The position numbers and the translations under genes are program-made. The notes below the pieces were generated by a model that was not told the DNA's origin, ran no database searches, and worked only from the letters and a program-made list of their open reading frames with translations. Below are positions 38,003 through 47,187 of a DNA stretch of 64,000 nt, piece by piece. Each line of letters begins with the position of its first letter. Within the stretch, counting starts at the first letter, position 1. The stretch is taken from contig CABRZC010000001.1 in NCBI GenBank assembly GCA_902475375.1, forward strand, positions 1 through 64,000. Direction: 5' to 3'. Source of the DNA: an uncultured Collinsella sp. (GTDB lineage Bacteria; Actinomycetota; Coriobacteriia; Coriobacteriales; Coriobacteriaceae).

Positions 38003-40630
38003 CTACTCGGCGTCGGGGACCTCGTAGGTGGCCGCCGGCGTATTGTCGCACACGACGGTAAAGCCGCCGTCCTTGTCGACATCGACCGTCACCTGATCGC
38101 CCTCGCGCACCGTGCCGTCGATGATAGCGGCGGCGATGGCATCCACGACCTCGCGCTGCACCAGACGCTTGAGCGGACGGGCGCCAAACACGGGGTCCAG
38201 GCCGCCCACGGCGAGCATCTGCTTGGCCGCCGGGGTGATGGCAAGCGTCATGCGCTCCTTGGCCAGACGCGCGCGGACGTCGGCAAGCTGGATGTCGACA
38301 ATCTTCTCAATCTGCGCCATGCCGAGCGGATGGAACACCACGATATCGTCGATACGGTTGAGGAACTCGGGGCGGAAGGTCTGAGCCATGGCCGCGTTGA
38401 CCTGATGGCGCATCTCCTCCTCGTCCTTGCCGGAAAGCTCGGCGATAGCCTTGGAACCCACGTTAGACGTCATGATGATAATCGTGTTCTTGAAGGACAC
38501 CTGGCGACCCTGGCCATCGGTCAGGCGGCCGTCGTCGAGCACCTGCAGCAGCACGTTGAAGACATCCGGATGGGCCTTCTCCATCTCGTCGAGCAAGATT
38601 ACGGAGTACGGACGACGGCGCACGGCCTCGGTGAGCTGGCCGCCCTCGTCATAACCCACGTATCCCGGGGGCGCACCGATCAGACGCTGGACGCTGAACT
38701 TCTCCATGTACTCGGACATGTCGATACGCACGAGCGCGCGCTCGTCGTCGAACAGGCACTCGGCAAGCGCCTTGGCGAGCTCGGTCTTGCCCACGCCGGT
38801 GGGGCCCAGGAAGAAGAAGCTGCCGATGGGCTTGTCTGGATCGGAGAGGCCCGCACGGCTGCGGCGCACAGCTGCGGCGACGGCGGAGACCGCCTCGTCC
38901 TGGCCGATGACGCGCTTATGCAGCTCGCCCTCCAGGCCCTTCAGCTTGTCGAGCTCGCCCTGCATCATCTTGGAGACGGGCACACCGGTCCAGGCGCTCA
39001 CGACCTCGGCGATCTCATCGGAGGTCACCTGTTCGTTGAGGCCCTCGCCGTCCTGCTGCTTTTGCGCCTCGAGCGCAGCCTCGGAATCCTGAATCTGCTG
39101 CTGCAGACCCGGGATCACGGAATAGCGCAGCTCGGACGCACGGCCCAGATCGCCATTGCGCGTTGCGCGCTCCTCTTCGCTCCTGGCCTCGTCAAGCTGG
39201 CCCTTGAGCTCCTGCACGTGGTCGATGGCGTTCTTCTGGTTGAGCCAGCCAGCCTTTTGCACGTTGAGTTTTTCCTGGACCTCGGCAATCTCCTGGCGCA
39301 GAGCCTCCAGACGTTCCCTGGAGGCATCGTCGGTCTCCTTCATGAGCGCCTGCTCCTCGATCTGCAGCTGGGTGAGCTGACGCGTGGTGGCGTCAATCTC
39401 GACCGGCATGCTGTCGAGCTCCATGCGCAGACGGCTTGCCGCCTCATCGACCAGGTCGATGGCCTTGTCGGGCAGGAAGCGGTCGGCGATATAGCGATCA
39501 GAGAGGTCGGCGGCGGCCACGAGCGCGCTATCGGTGATGTGCACGCCGTGGAAGATCTCGTACTTCTCCTTGAGGCCACGCAGGATCGAGATGGTGTCCT
39601 CGACGGTAGGCTCGCTCACCATAACGGTCTGGAAACGACGCGCGAGCGCCGCGTCCTTCTCGATGTACTTGCGGTATTCGTCGAGCGTGGTCGCGCCGAT
39701 CGCATGCAGGTCGCCACGGGCGAGCGCCGGCTTGAGGATGTTACCGGCGTCCATGGAGCCCTCAGTGGCACCCGCGCCCACGATGGTGTGGAGCTCATCG
39801 ATGAACAGGATGACCTTGCCCTCGGACTTCTGTACCTCCTTGAGCACGGCCTTCAAGCGGTCCTCGAACTCGCCGCGGTACTTGGCACCGGCGACCAGCG
39901 CGCTCATGTCAAGCTCGATGAGGTCGCGGTCACGCAGGGTGCTCGGAACGTCGCCGGCCACGATACGCTGGGCGATACCCTCGACGATGGCCGTCTTGCC
40001 GACGCCCGGCTCGCCGATGAGCACGGGGTTGTTCTTGGTGCGACGGGACAGGACCTGGATGGTACGACGGATCTCGTCGGTACGGCCGATGACCGGGTCG
40101 AGCTTGCCGGCACGGGCAAGGTCGCAGATATTGCGGCCGTACTGCTCCAGCGCCTCAAACTGAGTCTTGTCCTCGGCAGACGTCACGCGGTCATCGCCAC
40201 GCAGCTCCTCGTAGACTTGCTCGATGCGCTCCTTGGTCACGCCGGCGTCGCGCAGAACGCGGCCGGCCTCACCCTTGTCCTCGGCAAGTGCCATCAGCAG
40301 ATGCTCGGTCACCACAAAGCTGTCGCCCATCTTGGTGGCCTTCTTCTCGGCCTTCTCGATGACGCGGACGAGCTCATTGGAAAGACCCATCTGCTGGCCC
40401 TCGCCCGAAACCTTGGGCGCATGGTCGATGGCATCTTGTGTGGAACGTGCGAGCTGAGCCGGATCAGCGCCGATGCGCTCGATGATCACGGAGATATTGC
40501 GCTCGCCGGCACCGAGCAGGGCAGACAGCAGGTGAATCGGCTCCACCGCGCCGGCCTGCGCATCGGCAGCCGTGCTCATGGCGGTCTGCAGCGCCTCGCG
40601 CGACGTCATTGCTAGCTTATCGATTCTCAT
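38003..40630 (-). CDS. clpB: ATP-dependent disaggregase ClpB
   Basis: ClpB is the hexameric AAA+ disaggregase that works with DnaK. The 875-residue chain has the full layout: N-domain with Clp repeats, AAA-1 ([13 protein letters not shown], about residue 205), the coiled-coil middle domain (about 400-530) that separates ClpB from ClpA/ClpC, and AAA-2 ([12 protein letters not shown], about 610). The ATG at 40630 is preceded by AGAGGTGATTCC. Its promoter region has a 27-bp motif also found upstream of dnaK, placing it in the HspR regulon. Confidence 0.97.
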   Translation of the reverse strand: MRIDKLAMTSREALQTAMSTAADAQAGAVEPIHLLSALLGAGERNISVIIERIGADPAQLARSTQDAIDHAPKVSGEGQQMGLSNELVRVIEKAEKKATKMGDSFVVTEHLLMALAEDKGEAGRVLRDAGVTKERIEQVYEELRGDDRVTSAEDKTQFEALEQYGRNICDLARAGKLDPVIGRTDEIRRTIQVLSRRTKNNPVLIGEPGVGKTAIVEGIAQRIVAGDVPSTLRDRDLIELDMSALVAGAKYRGEFEDRLKAVLKEVQKSEGKVILFIDELHTIVGAGATEGSMDAGNILKPALARGDLHAIGATTLDEYRKYIEKDAALARRFQTVMVSEPTVEDTISILRGLKEKYEIFHGVHITDSALVAAADLSDRYIADRFLPDKAIDLVDEAASRLRMELDSMPVEIDATTRQLTQLQIEEQALMKETDDASRERLEALRQEIAEVQEKLNVQKAGWLNQKNAIDHVQELKGQLDEARSEEERATRNGDLGRASELRYSVIPGLQQQIQDSEAALEAQKQQDGEGLNEQVTSDEIAEVVSAWTGVPVSKMMQGELDKLKGLEGELHKRVIGQDEAVSAVAAAVRRSRAGLSDPDKPIGSFFFLGPTGVGKTELAKALAECLFDDERALVRIDMSEYMEKFSVQRLIGAPPGYVGYDEGGQLTEAVRRRPYSVILLDEMEKAHPDVFNVLLQVLDDGRLTDGQGRQVSFKNTIIIMTSNVGSKAIAELSGKDEEEMRHQVNAAMAQTFRPEFLNRIDDIVVFHPLGMAQIEKIVDIQLADVRARLAKERMTLAITPAAKQMLAVGGLDPVFGARPLKRLVQREVVDAIAAAIIDGTVREGDQVTVDVDKDGGFTVVCDNTPAATYEVPDAE

Positions 40631-40719
40631 GGAATCACCTCTCTTGGGGTGGCCGCCCTACGGGGCGGCTTCACGTTGTTCGAGATGTATTGTTGCCAGC
40701 TTTGCTCGATCTTATACAC

Positions 40720-40746
40720 AAATCTAAGTCTCTATATATAAGATTT
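40720..40746 (-). promoter_or_regulatory. Candidate HspR operator upstream of clpB
   Basis: AAATCTAAGTC, five variable bases (TCTAT), then ATATAAGATTT. The same 27-bp arrangement is present upstream of dnaK at 50035-50061, with 22 identical positions and only the five centre bases different. On the clpB strand a TATAAG box follows immediately. It lies 90 bases before the start codon. Confidence 0.8.
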
Positions 40747-40808
40747 TCTGAGTGATTGATGGATAGGGTACTGAGATGTCAGCCCGCCGCCGCCCAGGCG
40801 CACTACCG

Positions 40809-41024
40809 TCTCGATCTGTAACATCTAGCGGCTGTTTATGGCTCTAGATGTTACAGATCGAGATGAAATGACCAGCGGCACCTGTTTATCTAAATCTGTA
40901 ACATCTAGTCAGCAAATAGAGCTCTATCTGTTACAAATCGAGACGAACAGAAAACACCCGGATCAAAAATCTAAATCTGTAACACCAGGCCCACTTTTAG
41001 CGGCCAAGATGTTACAGATCGAGA
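40809..41024. repeat. Three tandem 55-bp hairpins with 25-26-base spacers
   Basis: Units lie at 40809-40863, 40889-40943 and 40970-41024. Unit 1 has perfect 20-bp arms, TCTCGATCTGTAACATCTAG and its complement, around 15 bases. Units 2 and 3 begin TCTAAATCTGTAACA and end in TGTTACA-(G/A)-ATCGAGA, again with 20-base arms and a 15-base loop. Loops and spacers are unrelated to one another. No gene fits here; the region is between the clpB promoter and the next gene. Confidence 0.85.
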
Positions 41025-41034
41025 CAGACCGAAA

Positions 41035-41069
41035 ACCACCACAAAGAGGACAGGCACCTTTGTGGTGGT
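41035..41069. repeat. 35-bp hairpin element, copy 1
   Basis: ACCACCACAAAG and CTTTGTGGTGGT flank AGGACAGGCAC. It lies 8 bases after the stop of the leftward gene at 41078. Two further 35-bp copies occur at 41839 and 42707. Confidence 0.88.
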
Positions 41070-41077
41070 CGCGGTCT

Positions 41078-41788
41078 CTACTCCTTCGCCGAACCCGTAC
41101 TTCCCGATTCGACGGTCCAGGGCATCTCATCCTCGAACAGCCATGTACGGGCAGGCCCACTATCGCGTGCAGTCTGCGGGTCAGGCAAGCAGGTCTGTTT
41201 ATAGGCATCTTGGATACACTGACCCATAAAATCGTTGAGCTCGGTCTGGTCGCCCTCCATGACATAGGCGACATCGCCGTCCATGATGTAGATGCCCGGA
41301 CCCTCATTGCCCTCGTAGCCCGGATCGTACGAGACATCACATAACTTTGCGCCGTTTGCAGTGTCCAGCTCGATGGAAGAGTGGCATCCGCCAACCATGT
41401 CGTTCGCTTTTGCCCGATAGGACGCATATCCGTACCAACGCTTAAATGTTTTGCCCTTGAGTAGCTCGGACGCCCTATCGATCAGGCTTGTATCCGTGGT
41501 ATAGCGCATGGCCCCAAGCTGAATACGCGGATAATTGCTAATACCCAGCACAGCCGGCTGCTCATCAAAATCAACGGTAATGGTCTCGGGCTTGTCGTCG
41601 CCGGTCAGAAGTTCGACAGATTGAGTCACAGGCTTGACCACCGGCTCCGTCACCGCAGCAGGTAGAAATGCCATACCGACAGCGCCCGCGCCAACCACAG
41701 CGATCGCAAGCACCAAGACAATCAATCCAATACGGGCAGAACGGCTCACGGCAAAACACCCCACAATGCAAACCTTCGCCACCTGCAC
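41078..41788 (-). CDS. Small membrane-anchored protein of unknown function
   Basis: The product of about 220-236 residues has one N-terminal hydrophobic segment (ARIGLIVLVLAIAVVGAGAVG) and an extracytoplasmic domain with four cysteines (GGCHSS, KLCDVS, GQCIQD, QTCLPD). I do not recognise the family. The start is unsure: the longest frame begins with GTG 41788, while other in-frame GTG codons 24 and 39 bases downstream have equal or better upstream purines. It is divergent from a second small membrane-protein gene and the pair is surrounded by repeat elements. Confidence 0.65.
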   Translation of the reverse strand: MQVAKVCIVGCFAVSRSARIGLIVLVLAIAVVGAGAVGMAFLPAAVTEPVVKPVTQSVELLTGDDKPETITVDFDEQPAVLGISNYPRIQLGAMRYTTDTSLIDRASELLKGKTFKRWYGYASYRAKANDMVGGCHSSIELDTANGAKLCDVSYDPGYEGNEGPGIYIMDGDVAYVMEGDQTELNDFMGQCIQDAYKQTCLPDPQTARDSGPARTWLFEDEMPWTVESGSTGSAKE

Positions 41789-41838
41789 TAATGATACCGC
41801 CAGCTAACACTATTACCAAAAGAAGCCGCGCGCTCCTC

Positions 41839-41873
41839 ACCACCACAAAGGGGACAGGCACCTTTGTGATGGT
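41839..41873. repeat. 35-bp hairpin element, copy 2
   Basis: Same arms as copy 1 with one change (GATGGT for GGTGGT) and centre GGGGACAGGCAC. It lies in the promoter region between two divergent genes, unlike the other two copies, which follow stop codons. Confidence 0.85.
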
Positions 41874-41983
41874 TCTCGGTTTCGACGGCCAGCTGTCACA
41901 CGTTATGAGATTAAAATTGAATTGTTAGCTGAGATTATTCATTTGTCATCGAGCTTGCCTGCTCTTTGTCTCGAGGAGCGCAT

Positions 41984-42652
41984 ATGAAGCCGCCTCATTC
42001 CACCGGTCGCAACGTCATCGCCATTCTCGCCGTACCCATCGTGATGCTCTTCCTTATCGTCATCACGCCCTTTTCCCTTGGCATCGCCTCGCCCTTCGAT
42101 TTACGCGGAATGGTCGACGCCGGCTCGCGTGCCACCTCGCTTTCCTTTATCTGTCGCGGCGTGTTTTACGAAGATGGAATTCCCACCGGAATTTGGCGGT
42201 CAAAGTTGCCACTGCTCGGTCAGATCGACGGATGCTCCCCCTATTTCTGCCTTGGACCTCAGGCGCTAAACTATCTAATCGACGACCAGCCACTCGACTC
42301 CATCACCCTCGCCTACGACTACGCACCAAACACCGATGAGCGCCACATGAACCAAGTCCTCGACAAGCTGCTTGGACAGTGCGGGCTCACCGCGGAAGCC
42401 GGTCGAACCATCTATAGCAACCAGAAATTAAAGCGAACAGAACTCCGCCGTGTCGGAAAAATCAAAGGGCGAAACGGGGCCGCCTACTGGGATGCCTGGG
42501 CAACACGCGACAAGGGCGAATTCGGACACAGCACCTATATGGTCACTGTCTACACCAAAGACGGAATTAAGGACAATGTTGACGATTTCGCGTCATCCAA
42601 ACTCGGCATCCCCAAAACAACCAAACCCGCCAACCCGGATGAAATTCTGTAG
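41984..42652 (+). CDS. Small membrane-anchored protein of unknown function
   Basis: The 222-residue product has one N-terminal hydrophobic segment (VIAILAVPIVMLFLIVITPFSLG) and an extracytoplasmic domain with cysteines near residues 53, 85, 90 and 130. ATG 41984 (MKPPHST) follows GAGGAGCGCAT. I see no named family and no clear similarity to its divergent neighbour beyond overall layout. Confidence 0.7.
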   Translation: MKPPHSTGRNVIAILAVPIVMLFLIVITPFSLGIASPFDLRGMVDAGSRATSLSFICRGVFYEDGIPTGIWRSKLPLLGQIDGCSPYFCLGPQALNYLIDDQPLDSITLAYDYAPNTDERHMNQVLDKLLGQCGLTAEAGRTIYSNQKLKRTELRRVGKIKGRNGAAYWDAWATRDKGEFGHSTYMVTVYTKDGIKDNVDDFASSKLGIPKTTKPANPDEIL

Positions 42653-42706
42653 AGCCGCTCATTAACATACCGCTCAACGATCACAACAACATCGAGCTCG
42701 TTCCCC

Positions 42707-42741
42707 ACCGCCACAAAGGTGCCTGTCCCCTTTGTGGCGGT
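42707..42741. repeat. 35-bp hairpin element, copy 3 (inverted)
   Basis: ACCGCCACAAAGG and CCTTTGTGGCGGT flank TGCCTGTCC: the reverse orientation of copies 1 and 2, and 54 bases after the stop of the rightward gene. Both arms carry a matched change (A-T pair to G-C pair) relative to copy 1. Confidence 0.88.
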
Positions 42742-42836
42742 TTTCGACAAAAAGAAGCCGCCCCATTAACAGAGGCGGCATCAAGCAGGTCTATTTATTA
42801 GCGTCCCTCAAGACCCAACGAGAACGCAGAAATGTA

Positions 42837-42910
42837 GCCCGGGGCTTATCCTTTCCCGAACGCGACCCTCGCGAAGCGCGTGAGCGGGCGGGAAAGGGTA
42901 AGCCCCGGGC
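42837..42910. repeat. 74-bp long hairpin after the hydratase gene
   Basis: GCCCGGGGCTTATCCTTTCCCG (22 bases at 42837-42858) pairs with 42889-42910 with one mismatch. The 30-base loop contains a further small hairpin (CGCGA/TCGCG-like). It starts 15 bases after the hydratase stop. There is no T-run, so it is not a standard terminator. Confidence 0.8.
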
Positions 42911-42925
42911 GGACAATTAAGTGCG

Positions 42926-45226
42926 TTACTCGGCAGCGGCCTTGAACTTGTTGTAGTTGATCAGGCAGCCGGCCTTGACGATGGCACGCTCCTCTGCCGT
43001 CATATCGGCAATGTAGAGCTCAATCTGCTCGACCGCACCATCGGCACGTACCACGTAGGCGGCGATGTCCTTCAGGTCACCATCGAGCGCGGCGCGGATA
43101 CCCGGCACAAAGACGTAGTCGCCCACCTCAAAGTTGGGCTCGGCCTCCATCTGGAAGGGCACCATGCCCCAGTTCATCACGTTGGAGCGATAGCGCTTGG
43201 TGGCGTACTCGTGGACGATGTTGGCCAGGCCGCCAATCACGCGCTGGCAGCTCGCGGCCTGCTCGCGGGCAGAACCGTCACCGGGCTTCTTGGCGTAGAG
43301 CATGGAGCCGTACTCGGTCGCCTTGGCATCGGCCGCGACACCCGCGCCGGCCAGCGCCTCAAACACGCCGGCAAGCTCGGCATCGAGTGCCGCCAGGTCG
43401 CCTGCTGCCTCGCCGGCAACGCGGCGCTTTTCCACCACGTCAACCTCCTTGGAGCGGCCCACGTAGGCCGGGTCGCGGCGGCTGAGCGTAAACTCGGCCA
43501 GACCCAACGGGTTGGAGCGGAAGGAACTCGTCTCGCCCGAGGGAATGAGCTCGTCAGTCGTGGTGACCGGGTCCATGATCTTGGAGCACACCTTGAGCAG
43601 GATGTCATCGCCGAGGGGCTCCATCGCGGGCCACGGCTTGATGTTGGGGCCTTCGACCAACTCGTCGGCAGGCTCCGCCTTGCCAAAGCCCCAGTACACG
43701 CGCTTTTTGTACGGCGCGTCGTCAAAGGTGTACTCGCAGGCCTCGTCCCAAGTCTCCTCGGGCAGGTCGGTCGCCGGCGTCAGGACGCCGCCGTTGGCAG
43801 CCGTCGCCGCAATGGAGCGGGCGTCCATCAGGGCCACGGCGCTCAGCTGGCCATTGCCCGGCTTGGAACCCTCGCGGTTGGGGAAGTTGCGCGTGGTGTG
43901 GCGGATCGAAAGGCCATTGTTGGCGGGCGTGTCGCCGGCGCCGAAGCACGGGCCGCAGAACGCCGTACGCACAATCGCGCCGGCCTCCATAAGGTCGTAG
44001 ATGTAGCCGCGGCGTGTAAGCTCGAGTGCCACGGGCTGGCTTGTGGGATAGACCGACAGCGAGAACTCGCCGCAGCCGGTGTTGGCGCCCTTGAGCACGC
44101 GGGCAGCCTGGACCACGGAGTCGTAGTTGCCGCCCGAGCAGCCGGCGATAACGCCCTGCTGCACGTGAAGCTTGCCGTCGACAATCTTGTCGAGCAGGCT
44201 AAAGTGCGTCTTGCCCTCGCCGATCTTGGCGGCATCGAGCTCGACCTCATGCAGGATGTCCTCGAGGTTCTCGTTGAGCTCCTCGATCTCAAAGCCGTTG
44301 GAAGGATGGAACGGCAGCGCGATCATGGGCTTGATGTTCGACAGATCGACCTCGACGCAGCCGTCGTAGTAGGCGATATCGGCGGGCCTGAGCTCGCGGT
44401 AGTCGTCGCCGCGACCGTGCATGGTCAAAAACGCGTGCGTGTCCTCGTCGGTGGCCCAAATGCTCGACAGGCAGGTGGTCTCGGTGGTCATGACGTCAAC
44501 GCCGTTGCGGTAGTCGGTCGTCATGCTCGCGATGCCCGGGCCCACGAACTCCATGACCTTGTTCTTGACGTAGCCCTTGGCAAAAACGGCACGGATGATG
44601 GCGAGCGCAACGTCGTGCGGGCCGACGCCGGGACGTGGGGCACCCGTGAGGTAGATGGCAACGACGCCGGGATAGGCAACATCGTAGGTGTCACGCAGCA
44701 GCTGCTTTGCCAGCTCGCCGCCGCCCTCGCCCACGGCCATGGTGCCCAGGGCGCCATAGCGGGTGTGCGAGTCGGAACCCAGAATCATCTTGCCGCAACC
44801 GGCGAAGTTCTCGCGCATAAAGGAGTGGATGACGGCGATATGGGGCGGAACGAAGATGCCGCCGTACTTCTTGGCCGCGGAAAGGCCAAAGACATGGTCG
44901 TCCTCGTTGATGGTGCCGCCCACGGCGCACAGCGAGTTATGGCAGTTGGTGAGCACGTAGGGCAGCGGGAACTGCTCCATGCCCGAGGCGCGCGCCGTCT
45001 GGATGATGCCGACAAAGGTGATGTCGTGGCTCGCCATGGCGTCGAAGCGAATCTTGAGTGCCTCGGGATCTCCGGACGTATTGTGTGCCTGGAGGATCGA
45101 ATACGCGATGGTGCCGCGCTTGGCATCCGCGGGCGTCTGCGTAATACCGCGCTCGGCGGCCTCGGCCGCAGGCACAACCTCGCTGCCGCCGCGCAGGTAG
45201 ATGCCGTCCTCGTACAGCTTGACCAT
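42926..45226 (-). CDS. Aconitase-family hydratase
   Basis: The 766-residue protein has the aconitase architecture: [18 protein letters not shown], the Fe-S ligands GCSGGN and FCGPCFGAG, and the C-terminal swivel domain with [14 protein letters not shown] and [13 protein letters not shown]. It likely interconverts citrate and isocitrate through an aconitate intermediate, but the 'hydratase' subfamily it belongs to (proteins beginning MVKLYE) includes members of unproven substrate. I chose ATG 45226 because GGGAGACAGT precedes it and the sequence matches the subfamily start; upstream ATGs at 45262 and 45271 are possible. No other TCA-cycle gene is adjacent. Confidence 0.9.
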   Translation of the reverse strand: MVKLYEDGIYLRGGSEVVPAAEAAERGITQTPADAKRGTIAYSILQAHNTSGDPEALKIRFDAMASHDITFVGIIQTARASGMEQFPLPYVLTNCHNSLCAVGGTINEDDHVFGLSAAKKYGGIFVPPHIAVIHSFMRENFAGCGKMILGSDSHTRYGALGTMAVGEGGGELAKQLLRDTYDVAYPGVVAIYLTGAPRPGVGPHDVALAIIRAVFAKGYVKNKVMEFVGPGIASMTTDYRNGVDVMTTETTCLSSIWATDEDTHAFLTMHGRGDDYRELRPADIAYYDGCVEVDLSNIKPMIALPFHPSNGFEIEELNENLEDILHEVELDAAKIGEGKTHFSLLDKIVDGKLHVQQGVIAGCSGGNYDSVVQAARVLKGANTGCGEFSLSVYPTSQPVALELTRRGYIYDLMEAGAIVRTAFCGPCFGAGDTPANNGLSIRHTTRNFPNREGSKPGNGQLSAVALMDARSIAATAANGGVLTPATDLPEETWDEACEYTFDDAPYKKRVYWGFGKAEPADELVEGPNIKPWPAMEPLGDDILLKVCSKIMDPVTTTDELIPSGETSSFRSNPLGLAEFTLSRRDPAYVGRSKEVDVVEKRRVAGEAAGDLAALDAELAGVFEALAGAGVAADAKATEYGSMLYAKKPGDGSAREQAASCQRVIGGLANIVHEYATKRYRSNVMNWGMVPFQMEAEPNFEVGDYVFVPGIRAALDGDLKDIAAYVVRADGAVEQIELYIADMTAEERAIVKAGCLINYNKFKAAAE

Positions 45227-45484
45227 ACTGTCTCCCACTCTGCCCAAAAGATTTGGGCGCATAGCATACATTCGTTCAATATCGTGCCATAGAACGGTTG
45301 CGAGTGGGTTACGAATCTGCACGTTCACTTTATCTCGGTAAAGTAAAGGGCAAGCCCGGTGCGGTCCGGCAAATTTGGTGCAAGAGCGTCCCTTTCGACT
45401 AGTCATTTAAGAACGTCCCCAATGACTACCAACGACTACCGCATCCGGAGCAAGGCAACGCCGCAGGCAGAGGACGGACAGCGA
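45227..45484. promoter_or_regulatory. Promoter region of the hydratase gene
   Basis: These 258 bases contain no gene. Notable are the hairpin GCCCAAA/TTTGGGC just before the start codon (about 45242-45258) and the inverted repeat ACTTTA-TCTCGG-TAAAGT (about 45327-45344), a candidate operator. I could not fix a promoter. Confidence 0.4.
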
Positions 45485-45584
45485 GCGCCGCCCAGAGCGA
45501 ACAAGTTGGCATGAAAAAGGCGAGGCATTGACCTTCTGGTCATGCCTCGCCTTTTGAATGACAAATTGTCGCTCTGGGCGGCGC
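45485..45584. repeat. 100-bp compound hairpin containing a terminator
   Basis: Outer arms GCGCCGCCCAGAGCGA (45485-45500) and TCGCTCTGGGCGGCGC (45569-45584) are perfectly complementary. Inner arms AAAAAGGCGAGGCAT and ATGCCTCGCCTTTT form a terminator-like stem, and the bases between pair at about 10 of 12 positions. The whole can fold into one stem of about 44 bp. It lies after hspR and could end transcription in both directions. Confidence 0.85.
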
Positions 45585-45597
45585 GCAGCGTCGGCCC

Positions 45598-45625
45598 GTT
45601 ACGCGGTTTGGCAAAACCGCGTAAC
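45598..45625 (-). terminator. Hairpin touching the hspR stop codon
   Basis: GTTACGCGGTTT and AAACCGCGTAAC form a perfect 12-bp stem with a 4-base loop directly after the hspR TAG. No T-run follows, so it may protect the mRNA 3' end or add to the larger hairpin downstream. Confidence 0.6.
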
Positions 45626-46041
45626 TACAGATCCCCGCCTGCGCCCAAAAGTTTGCGCATGACCTGTTCGGGGTTAACCGAGCCGTCGCGCGGGGCCAGG
45701 GCGGTGATCTTCTTCTGCATCTTGTACTCGTGCAGCTCTTCCTCGAGCTGGCGCACGCGAGCGCGGAGCTTTTCGTTCTCGCGCTCGCGCTCCTCGGCAC
45801 GCTCCTTCATATCGAGGATGCGCACCACGCCGGCAAGGTTGATGCCCTCGTCGGTCAGCTGGTTGATGAGCTCCAAGCGCTCGATATCGGCACGCGAATA
45901 CAGGCGCGTGTTGCCGCCCGAGCGCTGGGGGTTCACCAGGCCCTTGGACTCGTAGACGCGCAGAGTCTGCGGATGCATGCCGGTCAGCTCGGCCGCCACG
46001 CTGATCATGTACAGCGGTTTGTTCCTATTGTCCTCGGCCAT
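45625..46041 (-). CDS. hspR: MerR-family heat-shock repressor HspR
   Basis: The 138-residue protein has a MerR helix-turn-helix (MISVAAELTGMHPQTLRVYESKGLVNPQRSGGNTRLYS in parts, about residues 12-50) and a heptad-rich C-terminal coil (ERERENEKLRARVRQLEEELHEYK). It lacks the drug-binding domain of other MerR proteins. HspR in Streptomyces and Mycobacterium represses dnaK and clpB with DnaK as co-repressor. Its location as last gene after dnaK-grpE-dnaJ is the classical arrangement. A 27-bp motif shared by dnaK and clpB promoters is its likely operator. Confidence 0.93.
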   Translation of the reverse strand: MAEDNRNKPLYMISVAAELTGMHPQTLRVYESKGLVNPQRSGGNTRLYSRADIERLELINQLTDEGINLAGVVRILDMKERAEERERENEKLRARVRQLEEELHEYKMQKKITALAPRDGSVNPEQVMRKLLGAGGDL

Positions 46042-46113
46042 GCTACCTGACCCCTTTCCGTCTCGTTATCGTCCATCATAAGCCCGCGGGCGTGGTCGTG
46101 CGCCGCGACCGCC

Positions 46114-47079
46114 CTAGTACGTCGCCTTGTAACGATTGACCTTCTCGCGATAGTCGCGCGTGTCGGCCTCGCGCAGCTTGGTCATGGCATCGCGCTCGTC
46201 ATCAGACAGGTTCGTGGGAACCTGCACCTTGATCTCGACGAGCAGCGCGCCCGTACGGCCACGGTGCTTAACGTCGGGCGCGCCCATCTCCTTAAAGCGG
46301 AACTTCTTGCCCGTCTGGGTACCCGCGGGCACCTTCAGACGAACCGTCGCACCGCCGGGCGTCGGCACGTCCACCGTGCAGCCGAGCGCCGCCTCATAGA
46401 CCGAGACCGGTACCTCCATGGTCACGTCGGCACCTTTACGCTTAAACAGCGGGTGCTCCTCCACGTGCGTGGTCACGACCAGGTCGCCGCGCTCGCCGCC
46501 GGCAACTCCATACTCGCCGCGACGCTTGTAGCGCAGTTTGCCGCCGTCGACCGCACCCGCGGGCACCGAGACCGTAATGGTCTGTTGCTCGCCTGTCGAG
46601 GGAATGCGGTAGGTGACCTTGTGCGTCACGCCGCGAAACGCGTCCTCGGCCGTCACATCGACGGTCAGCGACAGGTCGCCGCCCTTGCGAGCGCGGCTGC
46701 GACCCGCACCCGCACCGGCAGCGCCCGCAGCCCCGGCGAAACCCGAGCCCCAATCGCTGCCCCAGGCGCCGTTGCCGCTAAAGATGCTGTCGAAGATGTC
46801 GCCCCAGCCGCTGGCGCCCGCACCGGCACCGTAGCCGCCGCCATACGCGCCGCCCGCGCCCGGCATGCCGCCAAACATGAGCATCTGGTCGTACTCTTTG
46901 CGCTTCTTCTCGTCCGAAAGCGTCTCGTAGGCCTCGCTGATCTCCTTAAACTTGGCCTCGTCGCCGCCGGCATCGGGGTGATATTTTTGCGCGAGCTTGC
47001 GAAACGCACTCTTAATCTCTTTGTCGGAGGCGCTCTTGGATACGCCCAGGATGTCATAGAAGGTTTTGCCTGCAGCCAT
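46114..47079 (-). CDS. dnaJ: DnaJ-class co-chaperone lacking the zinc-finger domain
   Basis: The 321-residue protein has a J domain (about residues 5-70) with HPDAGG: the invariant HPD is present. A Gly/Ala-rich region follows, then the two-part DnaJ C-terminal substrate-binding domain ([55 protein letters not shown] in parts). No CxxCxGxG repeats occur, so it is of CbpA/DnaJ2 type although it occupies the dnaJ position. ATG 47079 follows GGAGAGGAGC. A strong hairpin separates it from grpE. Confidence 0.93.
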   Translation of the reverse strand: MAAGKTFYDILGVSKSASDKEIKSAFRKLAQKYHPDAGGDEAKFKEISEAYETLSDEKKRKEYDQMLMFGGMPGAGGAYGGGYGAGAGASGWGDIFDSIFSGNGAWGSDWGSGFAGAAGAAGAGAGRSRARKGGDLSLTVDVTAEDAFRGVTHKVTYRIPSTGEQQTITVSVPAGAVDGGKLRYKRRGEYGVAGGERGDLVVTTHVEEHPLFKRKGADVTMEVPVSVYEAALGCTVDVPTPGGATVRLKVPAGTQTGKKFRFKEMGAPDVKHRGRTGALLVEIKVQVPTNLSDDERDAMTKLREADTRDYREKVNRYKATY

Positions 47080-47152
47080 CGTAGCTCCTCTCCTGTTATA
47101 TCCGCCGCCCCTGCGGACGGCGGCTCATACTGTCATATGGCACTAGGCCAGA

Positions 47153-47182
47153 AAGGGCCCCGGGTGTTGCCCCGGGGCCCTT
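47153..47182 (-). terminator. Strong hairpin between grpE and dnaJ
   Basis: AAGGGCCCCGGG (47153-47164) and CCCGGGGCCCTT (47171-47182) form a perfect 12-bp GC-rich stem with a 6-base loop, six bases beyond the grpE stop. On the - strand TTTCTGG follows. It would split dnaK-grpE from dnaJ-hspR or create a processing site. Confidence 0.75.
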
Positions 47183-47187
47183 CTCAA

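Noticed and set aside
38330..40615. A 761-codon open frame opposite clpB
   Set aside because: Complement of a certain ClpB gene; no independent start signal or protein features.
40809..41024. CRISPR array
   Set aside because: Repeats are 55-bp dyads, only three exist, two of them are degenerate, and no cas gene is within the window.
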